Shown here: positions 43,321 through 51,337 of the stretch, in pieces
Layout of the letters: each line of letters opens with the position of its first letter
How positions within the stretch are numbered: the first letter of the stretch is position 1
Source of the DNA: Mycobacteriaceae bacterium
GTDB taxonomy: Bacteria > Actinomycetota > Actinomycetes > Mycobacteriales > Mycobacteriaceae
Assembly (NCBI GenBank): GCA_029977845.1
Contig: JAPOKC010000010.1
Location: 1 to 64,000, forward strand
Direction of reading: 5' to 3'
Length of the DNA: 64,000 bases
Notes under the pieces: generated by a model
What the model was told of the DNA's origin: nothing
Databases searched by the model: none
What the model saw: the letters and a program-made list of their open reading frames with translations, nothing else
Position numbers and translations under genes: made by a program

Positions 43321-45055
43321 GCGTCCCGACATCGTGATCATCATGACCGACGAGGAACGGGCCATCCCGCCGTATGAGACCGATGACGTGCGCGCCTGGC
43401 GTGAGCGTGTGCTGGTCGGCCGGCGCTGGTTCGACGAGAACGGCGTGAACTTCGTGCGGCACTACACCGGTTCACTGGCCTGTGTGCCGAGCCGCCCGAC
43501 GATATTCACCGGGCAGTACCCGGATCTGCACGGAGTCACTCAGACCGATGGACTCGGCAAGACTGCGGAGGACTCCCGGATGCGCTGGCTGCGCAGCGGC
43601 GAGGTCCCGACGCTCGGAAACTGGTTCACCGCAGCCGGTTACGACACCCACTACGACGGCAAGTGGCACATCTCGCACGCCGACCTCATCGACCCGTCGA
43701 CCGGTAAGCCGTTGTCCACCAACGACGATGACGGTGTGGCGGACCCGGCGGCGGTGCTGCGCTATCTGGACGCCGACCTGCTGGCCCCCTACGGCTTCTC
43801 CGGCTGGGTCGGCCCGGAACCACACGGCGCGGGCCTGGCCAACAGCGGCGTGCGGCGCGACCCGCTGACCGCGCAACGGGTGGTGGCCTGGCTCACCGAC
43901 CGTTATGCGCGCCGCCGCGCCGGTGATCCCGATGCGCTGCGTCCCTTCCTGCTGGTGGCCAGCTTCGTCAACCCGCACGACATCGTGCTCTTCCCGACCT
44001 GGGCGCTGCGCAGTCCGGTGAAATCCTCGCCGGCCGATCCGCCGCACATCCCGCCGGCTCCGACCGCAGACGAAGACCTGCGCACCAAGCCGGCCGCCCA
44101 GATCGCCTTCCGGGAGACCTATTACTCCGGATACGGTCCCAGCCCGGCAGTCGAGGCGAGCTACCGGCTCTACGCTCAGCGTTATCGGGACCTCTACTAC
44201 CAATTGCACGCCGAGGTCGACTCCCCCATCGATCTGGTTCGGCGCGCGGTCACCGATGGCGGCTCACGAAATGCGGTCCTGGTTCGCACATCCGATCACG
44301 GCGACCTGCTCGGCGCACACGGCGGCCTGCACCAGAAGTGGTTCAACCTCTACGACGAGGCCACCCGGGTGCCGTTCACCATCGTCCGGATCGGCGAACA
44401 CCCCACCACGGCCCGGACTGTCGACGCACCCACCTCGCACGTCGATCTGGTGCCGACATTGCTCGGCGCGGCCGGAGTCGACGTCGAAGCAGTGGGCGCA
44501 CAGCTTCGCGAGACCTTCACCGAGGTCCATCCGCTACCCGGCCGCAATCTCATGCCGGTCGTCGACGGTGGCCCGGCCGAGCTTGATCGCGCGGTCTACC
44601 TGATGACCCGTGACAACGTGCTCGAGGGCGATTCCGGTGCCTCCGCCCTGGGCCGTCAGCTGAAGGCGACCTCGAATCCGCCTGTGCCACTGCGGATCCG
44701 GCTCCCGGCGCACACCGCTGGTAATTTCGAGGGCTTGGTCGTCGAAGTCGACCGGCATCTGTGGAAGCTGGTCCGCAGCTTCGATGATCCTGCGACCTGG
44801 ACCGAACCGGGTGTTCGGCAGCTGGCCGCCAACGGTCCGGGCGGCCACACTTACCGGACCACCCCGCTGGATGACCAGTGGGAGCTCTACGACCTGACCG
44901 ACGACGGATGCGAAGCGGTCAACCGATGGACCGATCCCGACCTGCATGAGTTGCGCGGATACCTGCGGATGCGGCTCAAAGAGGTTCGGGCGAGTTCAGT
45001 TCCCGAGCGCAACAATCCGTGGCCGTACGCGGCCCGCAGATCCGGTCACCGGTGA
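43313..45055 (+). CDS. Sulfatase-family hydrolase with Cys-type formylglycine motif
   Basis: 580 residues from ATG 43313, after a GGAGGAA site. The N-terminal DIVIIMTDEE gives the first metal Asp. SLACVPSRPTIFTGQYP carries CxPSR, in which Cys57 would be oxidised to formylglycine. HYDGKWHIS, RTSDHGDLLGAHGGLHQKW and DLVPTLLGAAG complete the alkaline-phosphatase-fold active site. There is no signal peptide, so it is probably cytoplasmic. It hydrolyses a sulfate or phosphonate ester of unknown identity. No formylglycine-generating enzyme is in the window. Overlaps at both ends indicate one transcript with the SRPBCC and acyltransferase genes. Confidence 0.85.
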   Translation: MSERPDIVIIMTDEERAIPPYETDDVRAWRERVLVGRRWFDENGVNFVRHYTGSLACVPSRPTIFTGQYPDLHGVTQTDGLGKTAEDSRMRWLRSGEVPTLGNWFTAAGYDTHYDGKWHISHADLIDPSTGKPLSTNDDDGVADPAAVLRYLDADLLAPYGFSGWVGPEPHGAGLANSGVRRDPLTAQRVVAWLTDRYARRRAGDPDALRPFLLVASFVNPHDIVLFPTWALRSPVKSSPADPPHIPPAPTADEDLRTKPAAQIAFRETYYSGYGPSPAVEASYRLYAQRYRDLYYQLHAEVDSPIDLVRRAVTDGGSRNAVLVRTSDHGDLLGAHGGLHQKWFNLYDEATRVPFTIVRIGEHPTTARTVDAPTSHVDLVPTLLGAAGVDVEAVGAQLRETFTEVHPLPGRNLMPVVDGGPAELDRAVYLMTRDNVLEGDSGASALGRQLKATSNPPVPLRIRLPAHTAGNFEGLVVEVDRHLWKLVRSFDDPATWTEPGVRQLAANGPGGHTYRTTPLDDQWELYDLTDDGCEAVNRWTDPDLHELRGYLRMRLKEVRASSVPERNNPWPYAARRSGHR

Positions 45056-45882
45056 CCGAGAGCGCCGCTCAGCAACTGTTGGCGGCGATCGAACAGCGCC
45101 TCAGTGGTGACAGCGCGGCGGATCTGGACTCCGCGCTGTCGGCGTTCCGGCATCGCGCCACCGAGTTCGTCCGCCGCTATCACCGGCTGGACATCGACCG
45201 CGAGGTGGGATCGCTGGACACACCGGTGCTCTTCGTGGCCAACCACGGCTTCGGCGGGATCTTCGATCTCAACGTGCTGGCCGCATTCGCCGCCCTGGAA
45301 GACCTCCAGCTCGATCGGCCGGTGACCTTCCTGACCCACCAACTCGCCTGGACGCTGGGCGTCGGCCCGCTGATCGAACATCTCGGCGCCCGCCCCGCCA
45401 GCGAGGAGAGCGCGACGGAGGCCTTCGCCGACGGCCACCACGTGGTGGTCTTCCCGGGCGGCGATATCGACGCCGGCAAGTCGTGGTTGCAGCGCAACGA
45501 GATCGTGTTCGGCGGACGCACCGGCTTCGCGCGGCTGGCCATCGAACAGAGCGTGCCGATCGTGCCGATGGTCACCGCGGGCGCCGGTGAATCCCTGCTC
45601 GTACTCTCCGACGGCAAGCCGCTGGCGAAGGCGCTGCGGCTGGACAAACTGTTGCGGGTCAAGGCCTTTCCGGTCAGCGTCTCCGTGCCGTGGGGTCTCA
45701 ACGTCGGGATGGTCGGCATGGTCCCCTACCTTCCGCTGCCCACCAAGATGGCGACCCGGGTATTGCCCGCGATGACCCCGGAACCCGGCGAGGGTCATGA
45801 GGGTTTCGCAACCAGGGTTCGACAGACGATGCAGGATGCCTTGACCGGGATGACCGCGCACCGGCGACCCGTGCTGGGCTGA
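45052..45882 (+). CDS. Lysophospholipid/glycerol acyltransferase-like protein
   Basis: GTG 45052 overlaps the sulfatase stop (GTGA) and gives 276 residues (MTESAAQQLLAAIEQRLSGD). The acyltransferase block I is VLFVANHGFGGIFDLN (His and Asp), block III is VVVFPGGDIDAGKSW and block IV is VPIVPMVTAG. FPGGD in place of FPEG is usual for an actinobacterial subgroup. It probably transfers an acyl chain to a lipid alcohol at the membrane. Linkage to a sulfatase hints at processing of a sulfated or acylated lipid. Confidence 0.8.
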   Translation: MTESAAQQLLAAIEQRLSGDSAADLDSALSAFRHRATEFVRRYHRLDIDREVGSLDTPVLFVANHGFGGIFDLNVLAAFAALEDLQLDRPVTFLTHQLAWTLGVGPLIEHLGARPASEESATEAFADGHHVVVFPGGDIDAGKSWLQRNEIVFGGRTGFARLAIEQSVPIVPMVTAGAGESLLVLSDGKPLAKALRLDKLLRVKAFPVSVSVPWGLNVGMVGMVPYLPLPTKMATRVLPAMTPEPGEGHEGFATRVRQTMQDALTGMTAHRRPVLG

Positions 45883-45923
45883 ACTCACCAGCCGATGTCC
45901 ACATCTTGACTGATCCATCCGTC

Positions 45924-45942
45924 GCATGTGACGATTTCGTCA
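45924..45942 (+). promoter_or_regulatory. TetR-type operator, copy 1, before the dioxygenase operon
   Basis: The palindrome TGACGATTTCGTCA (arms TGACGA/TCGTCA, 2-base spacer) occupies 45929-45942. It belongs to a 19-base sequence repeated exactly at 48718-48736. TTGACT begins 23 bases upstream of the palindrome (45906), consistent with a -35, so the palindrome would cover the -10 region. Confidence 0.75.
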
Positions 45943-45963
45943 ACATCAACGTGAAGGCTGGCG

Positions 45964-47094
45964 ATGAGCGAGATCGTGGAGGCCCACAAGGGGCTGCACA
46001 GCGAGCAGGGGGCACTACCCGGGGAGCATCCGGGGCGCTCCCGCAATCCGGTGATCAAGGTGGTCGATCTGGCCTGGCTGGAGTTCGACAAGCCGGACCT
46101 CGACAGCGCAGAGGCCTTCGCCCACGCCTTCGGGTTCCAGACCGCTGCCAAGGACGCCGGCGAAATAAGGCTGCGCGGTACTGATGCGAACGCGCCGTGC
46201 GTGATCATCCGCCGCGGGGCCCAGTCCCGGTTCCGCGGTTTCGCGTTCCGCGCCGGAGACGAGGCCGACCTGATGCGCCTGGCCGCCAAGACCGGCACAT
46301 CCCCCGTCGCACTCCCCGACAGCATCGGCGGTGCGGCGGTCAATCTGGTCGACCCCAGCGGCACTGCGGTCGCGGTGGTCTCAGGTGTCGATGAACTACC
46401 CGCCCTGCCCGGTCAGCAACCGCATGTCTTCAATTTCGGCGAGCAGATCAATCGGGCGAACGCGACGCAGCGGCCACCCCGCTGTCCGGCACGGATCGAA
46501 CGACTCGGCCATGTCGTGCTCTCGTCGACGAAGTACATCGAGAGCCTCAACTGGTATCTCGAGCACTTCGGGCTGATCGTCAGCGACTTCCAGTACTACG
46601 CCGGTCAGCGTGAGCGCGGTCCGACGATGAGTTTCATCCGGTGTGATCGGGGCGCCACCCCGAGTGATCACCACACCCTGGCGATGACGCTGGGACCGGC
46701 CAACCGCTACGTGCATTCGGCCTATCAGATCAGCGATCTCGACGCACTTGCCGCCGGTGGGGAGTATCTGCGCGAACGTGGCTACTTCCGGTCCTGGGGC
46801 ATCGGACGGCACATCCAGGGCAGCCAGATCTTCGACTACTGGCGAGATCCGGACGGTTTCATGGTCGAGCACTACGCCGACGGCGACATGTTCGACAACA
46901 CCGTCGAGACCGGTTGGGCGCCGTTCACCGCCTCCGGTCTGGCGCAGTGGGGTCCGCCCGCGACGAAGGACTTCCTGGGGATCGATCCCAAACACGCGCG
47001 CGAGGAACTCGGCGCGCTCGCGACCGCCCTGCGGGAGCGCAACGAGTTCGACGTCAAACGTTTGATCGGATTGTTGAAGGTGGCCCGCTCATGA
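45964..47094 (+). CDS. Extradiol ring-cleavage dioxygenase (type I, VOC fold)
   Basis: 376 residues. Two VOC modules are present; the C-terminal one is catalytic, with the 2-His-1-Glu iron site in ERLGHVVLSSTKY (His), ANRYVHSAYQISD (His) and GFMVEHYADGDMF (Glu). FDYWRDPDGF before the Glu is characteristic. These Fe(II) enzymes open catechol rings next to the hydroxyls (meta cleavage). The N-terminus is about 60 residues longer than the minimal fold. It overlaps the FAH-family gene (ATGA) and lies downstream of operator copy 1. Confidence 0.85.
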   Translation: MSEIVEAHKGLHSEQGALPGEHPGRSRNPVIKVVDLAWLEFDKPDLDSAEAFAHAFGFQTAAKDAGEIRLRGTDANAPCVIIRRGAQSRFRGFAFRAGDEADLMRLAAKTGTSPVALPDSIGGAAVNLVDPSGTAVAVVSGVDELPALPGQQPHVFNFGEQINRANATQRPPRCPARIERLGHVVLSSTKYIESLNWYLEHFGLIVSDFQYYAGQRERGPTMSFIRCDRGATPSDHHTLAMTLGPANRYVHSAYQISDLDALAAGGEYLRERGYFRSWGIGRHIQGSQIFDYWRDPDGFMVEHYADGDMFDNTVETGWAPFTASGLAQWGPPATKDFLGIDPKHAREELGALATALRERNEFDVKRLIGLLKVARS

Positions 47095-48023
47095 CGATTT
47101 CGGTACTGCGCACGACCGATGGCTGGTGGGTGCAGACTCCCGACGGCGCCCTGAAGGTACAGACCTCGGCCACCACCACCGCTGCCCTCCTCGCCGACCG
47201 CTCGGCGCTCGAGACCGCGACCGGGCCGGCGGTTCCCGTCGAGAGCCTGTCGCTGCTGTCCCCGGTGACCAGGCCGTGCCGAGTCATCGCCCAGATGACC
47301 AACTTCGCCTCGCACGTCAAGGACGCGGGCCTGGATCCCAAGTCCATTCCACTGACCTTCTTCCGCAAGTCCTCGGCATCGATCAGCGGTCCGTTCGATC
47401 CGATCGTCAAACCCGCCCATGTGCGCCTACTCGACTACGAAGTGGAGATCGGCTTGGTGATCGGTCGCGATATCCCTGCCGGCACAACGATTTCTGAGCA
47501 GGATCTTCCCGGCGTCATCGCCGGACTGGTGATCACCGATGACGTCTCGGCCCGGGATATCCAGTTACCGCAGACACAGTTCTACGAGGCGAAGTCCTAT
47601 CCGAGTTTCACCCCGGTCGGTCCGGCACTGGTGCTGCTCGACACGGCCGAACTCGCCAGGTTCGGTCAACTGCGCCTGCGGTTGAGCGTCAACGGCGAAC
47701 AGCGTCAGAACGCCGTCGTCGACGGTGACATGATGTACGGGCCGCTGAAGGCACTGCAGTCACTGATCCGGTTCCAGGACCTGTCCGCCGGCGATCTGAT
47801 CCTGACCGGCACTCCGGTCGGCACTGCGCTCAGCGCCCCGCCCAAGCCCGTCGAGATCATCTCGCGCCTGCTGCCACCGGCGGTGAAATGGAAGGCGTTC
47901 TTCAAGGCTCAGGCGAGCAATCCCAAGTACCTCAAGAACGGCGACGTGGTCGAGGCGTCGGTCCGCACCGACGACGGCGCGATCGACCTCGGCACCCAGC
48001 GGATGACGGTGAAGTACGCGTAA
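47091..48023 (+). CDS. Fumarylacetoacetate hydrolase (FAH) family protein
   Basis: ATG 47091 overlaps the dioxygenase TGA, giving 310 residues. The FAH core is present: LLDYEVEIGLVIGRDIPAGTT (metal Glu pair), GLVITDDVSARDIQ, AKSYPSFTPVGPALV and DLILTGTPVGTAL. Members hydrolyse or decarboxylate meta-cleavage products or hydrate oxo-dienoates. As partner of an extradiol dioxygenase, it probably processes the ring-opened acid. An insert near 260-285 (PPKPVEIISRLLPPAVKWKAFF) is longer than in the minimal family. Confidence 0.85.
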   Translation: MTISVLRTTDGWWVQTPDGALKVQTSATTTAALLADRSALETATGPAVPVESLSLLSPVTRPCRVIAQMTNFASHVKDAGLDPKSIPLTFFRKSSASISGPFDPIVKPAHVRLLDYEVEIGLVIGRDIPAGTTISEQDLPGVIAGLVITDDVSARDIQLPQTQFYEAKSYPSFTPVGPALVLLDTAELARFGQLRLRLSVNGEQRQNAVVDGDMMYGPLKALQSLIRFQDLSAGDLILTGTPVGTALSAPPKPVEIISRLLPPAVKWKAFFKAQASNPKYLKNGDVVEASVRTDDGAIDLGTQRMTVKYA

Positions 48024-48028
48024 ATGCG

Positions 48029-48658
48029 CTAAATACTCGGAAGCGGCCGGATGCAGACCCGGTGGGCATCCCTGGCCGACATCCCGAACATCCGCAGCAG
48101 ATCCTCGGTGACCGCGTCCGTGGTCGCACCGTCCTCGCGATTGGCGTCCCGTTGCAGCAGCGTTCCCAGGCCGAGCAGGATGCCGCTGGCCACCGCCAGT
48201 GCGAGTTCGGGATCCTCGACGGTGAACCGGCCCGCCGCTATCGCCGCCTTGATATCCCGCAGCGCGCGCGGCGCCAGGCCGCGATCCGAGGTCACCAGCG
48301 CCGCCCAATTGGCCAACAGAATGCTGCTCTCCTGAGGGCGGCGCCGGAAGAACCGTCCGGTCAGCCGGAAGCTCGCGGCGAAGGTCTCCGCCGGATCATC
48401 CATACCGATGGTCAGCGCGTCCAGCAGTTCGCCGTAGGAGTCCAGCACATCGGCGACCGCCGCCTCGAAGAGCTGTTCCTTGCTGTCGAAGTGGTTGTAG
48501 AAGGAGCCCATTCCGACGTCGGCGAGTTGAGTGATCTCCAGGACGGGAACGTTGAGCCGGCCCTCGACGATCAGCTGCTGAGCGGCCTTGATCAGCGCGG
48601 AACGCGTTCGTTGCTTACGGCGCTCCAGTCGATTGACCGGTTCCTCGGCCTCTCCCAT
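48029..48658 (-). CDS. TetR-family regulator of the aromatic cluster
   Basis: ATG 48658 (MGEAEEPVNRLERRKQRTRSALIKAAQQLI) gives 209 residues; the tracked frame adds 21 codons across the promoter. The DNA-binding region is VPVLEITQLADVGMGSFYNHFDSKEQLFEAAV. The C-terminal domain is helical with no known ligand. It lies between the dioxygenase/FAH operon and the divergent hydroxylase gene, and the TGACGATTTCGTCA palindrome occurs before both, with a weaker copy before itself. A repressor role released by an aromatic compound is the simplest reading. Confidence 0.85.
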   Translation of the reverse strand: MGEAEEPVNRLERRKQRTRSALIKAAQQLIVEGRLNVPVLEITQLADVGMGSFYNHFDSKEQLFEAAVADVLDSYGELLDALTIGMDDPAETFAASFRLTGRFFRRRPQESSILLANWAALVTSDRGLAPRALRDIKAAIAAGRFTVEDPELALAVASGILLGLGTLLQRDANREDGATTDAVTEDLLRMFGMSARDAHRVCIRPLPSI

Positions 48659-48678
48659 ATCGCGAACTCTATCAGTTC

Positions 48679-48692
48679 TGATGATTTCCTCA
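48679..48692 (-). promoter_or_regulatory. Degenerate operator, copy 3, before the TetR gene
   Basis: TGATGATTTCCTCA matches TGACGATTTCGTCA at 12 of 14 positions and lies 20 bases upstream of the TetR ATG. The overlapping pair TTCTGA/TCAGAA is an additional inverted repeat. Confidence 0.5.
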
Positions 48693-48717
48693 GAAACTCT
48701 TGACGCCCGCACCGCAA

Positions 48718-48736
48718 GCATGTGACGATTTCGTCA
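48718..48736 (+). promoter_or_regulatory. TetR-type operator, copy 2, before the flavin hydroxylase
   Basis: Exact 19-base repeat of copy 1 (GCATGTGACGATTTCGTCA), with TTGACG starting 23 bases before the palindrome, as in copy 1. It ends 16 bases before GTG 48753. Confidence 0.75.
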
Positions 48737-48752
48737 GTCACGAGGAGGGTGG

Positions 48753-50252
48753 GTGAGCGAGAACAAGCCGGCCGTGGTGATCATCGGCGCCGGGCCCACC
48801 GGTGTCACCGCGGCCACCCTGCTCGCCCAATACGGGATCGCCACCACGGTTCTGGACCGTTGGCCCGGTGTCTACCCCCAACCGCGGGCCGTGCATCTCG
48901 ACGACGAAGTCCACCGGATCCTGGCACGCCTCGGCATCGGCGAGGAGTTCGCGGCGATCTCCCGGCCCGCGCTCGGTCTTCGTCTGATCGACCCGAAGAT
49001 GCGGGTGCTCGCCGAGTTCCACCGCGACCCCAACCAGCGCCGCAACGGGTATCCGTCGGCCAACATGTTCGACCAACCCGTCCTGGAGGGATTGTTACGG
49101 GACAACCTGGCTCGTTACCCGCGAGTCAACCTGTGCGGGAACGTCGAAGTCACCGATGTCGCGAGTTCGGGCGGACGGACCCGGATCACCTTCACCGATC
49201 GCAATGACCGCACAGAGCAGTTCCTGGACGCCGACTATCTGCTCGGCTGCGACGGGGCCAACAGTCTGGTCCGCGATCGGATCGGCGCGACAATGAAGGA
49301 CCTGCGCTTCGAACAACGCTGGCTGGTGATCGACGTGGCCAGCGAGTGCGAACTCGAACAGTGGGACGGTGTGCACCAGTTGTGCGACTCGGCCCGCGCC
49401 GGAACGTTCATGCGGATCGGTCCGAACCGGTATCGGTGGGAGTTCCGGTTGCTCGACGGCGAGAAGGCCGAGGACTTCCGCGACCTCGCTGCACTGAGTC
49501 CACTCATCGCCCCGTGGACCTCGCGCGTCGATGAGAGCCAACTGGAGATCTTCCGTGTCACCGAGTACACCTTCCGAGCCAAGATCGCCGACCACTGGCG
49601 CAGCGGCAACACGTTCCTGCTCGGCGATGCCGCCCATCTGACTCCGCCGTTCGTCGGCCAGGGCCTGTGCGCGGGACTGCGGGATGCGATGAACCTGTCC
49701 TGGAAACTGGTCGGGGTGATCAACGGCACCCTGGATCCCGCCATGCTGGACACCTACGAGCAGGAGCGTAAGCCGCACGCGCACAGCATGATCGGCCTCG
49801 CACTGATGGTGGGCCGGGCGATGACATCGGGCGGCCGGATCGGCGATATGTTGCGCGGCCTCATCGTGCCTCGGATGCATCTGCTGCCGGGATTGCGCAA
49901 ACGAGTGCTGGACTCCCAGACTCCCCCGCTGTCGCGGGGCCCGCTGGTGCAGGACGCGGGCAAGCTCACCGGGACGCTGTGCCCGAACCCGCCGACGCCC
50001 GACGGGCGACTGCTCGATGACGTTCTCGGCGGCGGATTCGCGATCGTCACCTGCCAACAGCCTTCGGCCGCGGAACTACGTGCAGCGCAGGACCGGGGAG
50101 CGTCGGTCTACGTCACCGATCCCGACGGCGAACTCGGCCAGTGGCTTCTCGGGGGCAGGGTCACCGCGGCGATCGTCCGGCCGGACCGCACGGTGATGCG
50201 CGCCGGTCGGGATCTGTCCGCGCTGTGCGAGTCGATTCCGTCATTGCGGTGA
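48753..50252 (+). CDS. FAD-dependent aromatic hydroxylase (MhpA/PheA-like)
   Basis: 499 residues from GTG 48753, after a GAGGAGGG site. The FAD motifs are VVIIGAGPTGVTAATLL, DYLLGCDGANSLVRD and FLLGDAAHLTPPFVGQGLCAGLRDAMNLSWKL. This is a class A flavoprotein monooxygenase of the 3-(3-hydroxyphenyl)propionate or phenol hydroxylase type, which uses NAD(P)H to add a ring hydroxyl and produce a catechol. That catechol is the expected substrate of the nearby extradiol dioxygenase. Operator copy 2 lies in its promoter. Its end overlaps the convergent amidohydrolase by 12 bases. Confidence 0.85.
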   Translation: MSENKPAVVIIGAGPTGVTAATLLAQYGIATTVLDRWPGVYPQPRAVHLDDEVHRILARLGIGEEFAAISRPALGLRLIDPKMRVLAEFHRDPNQRRNGYPSANMFDQPVLEGLLRDNLARYPRVNLCGNVEVTDVASSGGRTRITFTDRNDRTEQFLDADYLLGCDGANSLVRDRIGATMKDLRFEQRWLVIDVASECELEQWDGVHQLCDSARAGTFMRIGPNRYRWEFRLLDGEKAEDFRDLAALSPLIAPWTSRVDESQLEIFRVTEYTFRAKIADHWRSGNTFLLGDAAHLTPPFVGQGLCAGLRDAMNLSWKLVGVINGTLDPAMLDTYEQERKPHAHSMIGLALMVGRAMTSGGRIGDMLRGLIVPRMHLLPGLRKRVLDSQTPPLSRGPLVQDAGKLTGTLCPNPPTPDGRLLDDVLGGGFAIVTCQQPSAAELRAAQDRGASVYVTDPDGELGQWLLGGRVTAAIVRPDRTVMRAGRDLSALCESIPSLR

Positions 50253-51272
50253 GATGAGCCGGGTGATCCCCCGCATCACCATCTTCTTCGCCGCGTTGCG
50301 CGCGGCCGTGACGGGTGAGGATGCCGGCAGCGCCGGAACCGACCCGAAATGGGGAAACAGTCTTAGCGCGTTGGAGCGGTTGATCGCCTCGCGCTGCGAC
50401 TCGTCCATACCGCGGTAGCCGTCCAATCCGGCGGCGAACAACAGGCCTGCCGCGGCCGGAGCGAACGGGAAGTCTGATCCGAAGGTGATGTGCCCCGGCT
50501 TGGCGAAGGCCAGTAGCGTCGGCAGTGCGGCCGCGCTGGAGGACAGTGCGGTGTCGAAGTAGAAACTCGAGAACTCGTCGAGGATATCGGCGAGACTGCG
50601 GCGGGTGTCGGCCATGATCGCCACCGCCATCCGATGCGCGGCGTAGGGAACGAACCCGCCGGCATGGGCGAGGATGAATCTGATGTTCGGAAAGCGCTGC
50701 CGGATCCCGTTGCGCACCAACAGGTATGCGGCTCGGGTGGTGTCCAGCAGGAAGTCCGCGGCAAACGGTGGCACACCGGCAACAGATGGTCCCGGCAGAT
50801 CGGCCGGATGGACGAACACCACTGCCGCACGATCGTCGAGTACGGCGAACAGATCGTCCTGACCGTCCTGGCCGAGATAGGTCCCGCCGTTGTTGGCCAG
50901 CAGCACGACTCCGTCGGCCCGCAGTTCGTCAAGTGCGCGGACGGTCTCGGTGACCGACTCGGCGATGTGCGGCATCGGAACGGTGGCGAAGAACCCGAAG
51001 CGATCCGGGTGCGCGATGGCCAGGACTGCGCCGTAGTCGTTGAGATCACGCGCCAGGGCGTGGGCGTCTGCGTGGTGGGGCAGGAATGTCGTTCCCGGGG
51101 TGGAGACCGACAGAATCGCCGTGGCGACATTGAGTTCGGCCATCGCCTCCAGCGCGATCTCCGGACTCCACTCGGGCAGCGCCCGGCCGCCGGACTCGGC
51201 GATCCCCGCTTTGGTCAACTGCGCACGGTAATCCGGCGGGATGAGGTGCGCATGGGTGTCGATCCGGGTCAT
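50241..51272 (-). CDS. Amidohydrolase-2 family (ACMSD-like decarboxylase)
   Basis: 343 residues. RIDTHAHLIPPDY holds the first metal HxH, VVFVHPADLPG the third His, FILAHAGGFVPY the fourth and ITFGSDFPFAP the catalytic Asp. The arrangement matches PF04909 members such as aminocarboxymuconate-semialdehyde and gamma-resorcylate decarboxylases. It probably decarboxylates an aromatic acid or a ring-cleavage product of the cluster. It is convergent with the hydroxylase and divergent from the GCDH-like gene across 65 bases; no copy of the TetR palindrome was seen there. Confidence 0.8.
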   Translation of the reverse strand: MTRIDTHAHLIPPDYRAQLTKAGIAESGGRALPEWSPEIALEAMAELNVATAILSVSTPGTTFLPHHADAHALARDLNDYGAVLAIAHPDRFGFFATVPMPHIAESVTETVRALDELRADGVVLLANNGGTYLGQDGQDDLFAVLDDRAAVVFVHPADLPGPSVAGVPPFAADFLLDTTRAAYLLVRNGIRQRFPNIRFILAHAGGFVPYAAHRMAVAIMADTRRSLADILDEFSSFYFDTALSSSAAALPTLLAFAKPGHITFGSDFPFAPAAAGLLFAAGLDGYRGMDESQREAINRSNALRLFPHFGSVPALPASSPVTAARNAAKKMVMRGITRLISPQ

Positions 51273-51325
51273 GGTTCTGATCTTGTCAGTGATCGCCGAC
51301 AGTAACGCCGTTTGACCTCCCCGAT

Positions 51326-51331
51326 TAAGCT
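51326..51331 (+). promoter_or_regulatory. -10-like hexamer TAAGCT, leaderless arrangement
   Basis: TAAGCT, 6 bases (CCCTGT), then ATG 51338. No ribosome site lies between. Confidence 0.4.
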
Positions 51332-51337
51332 CCCTGT

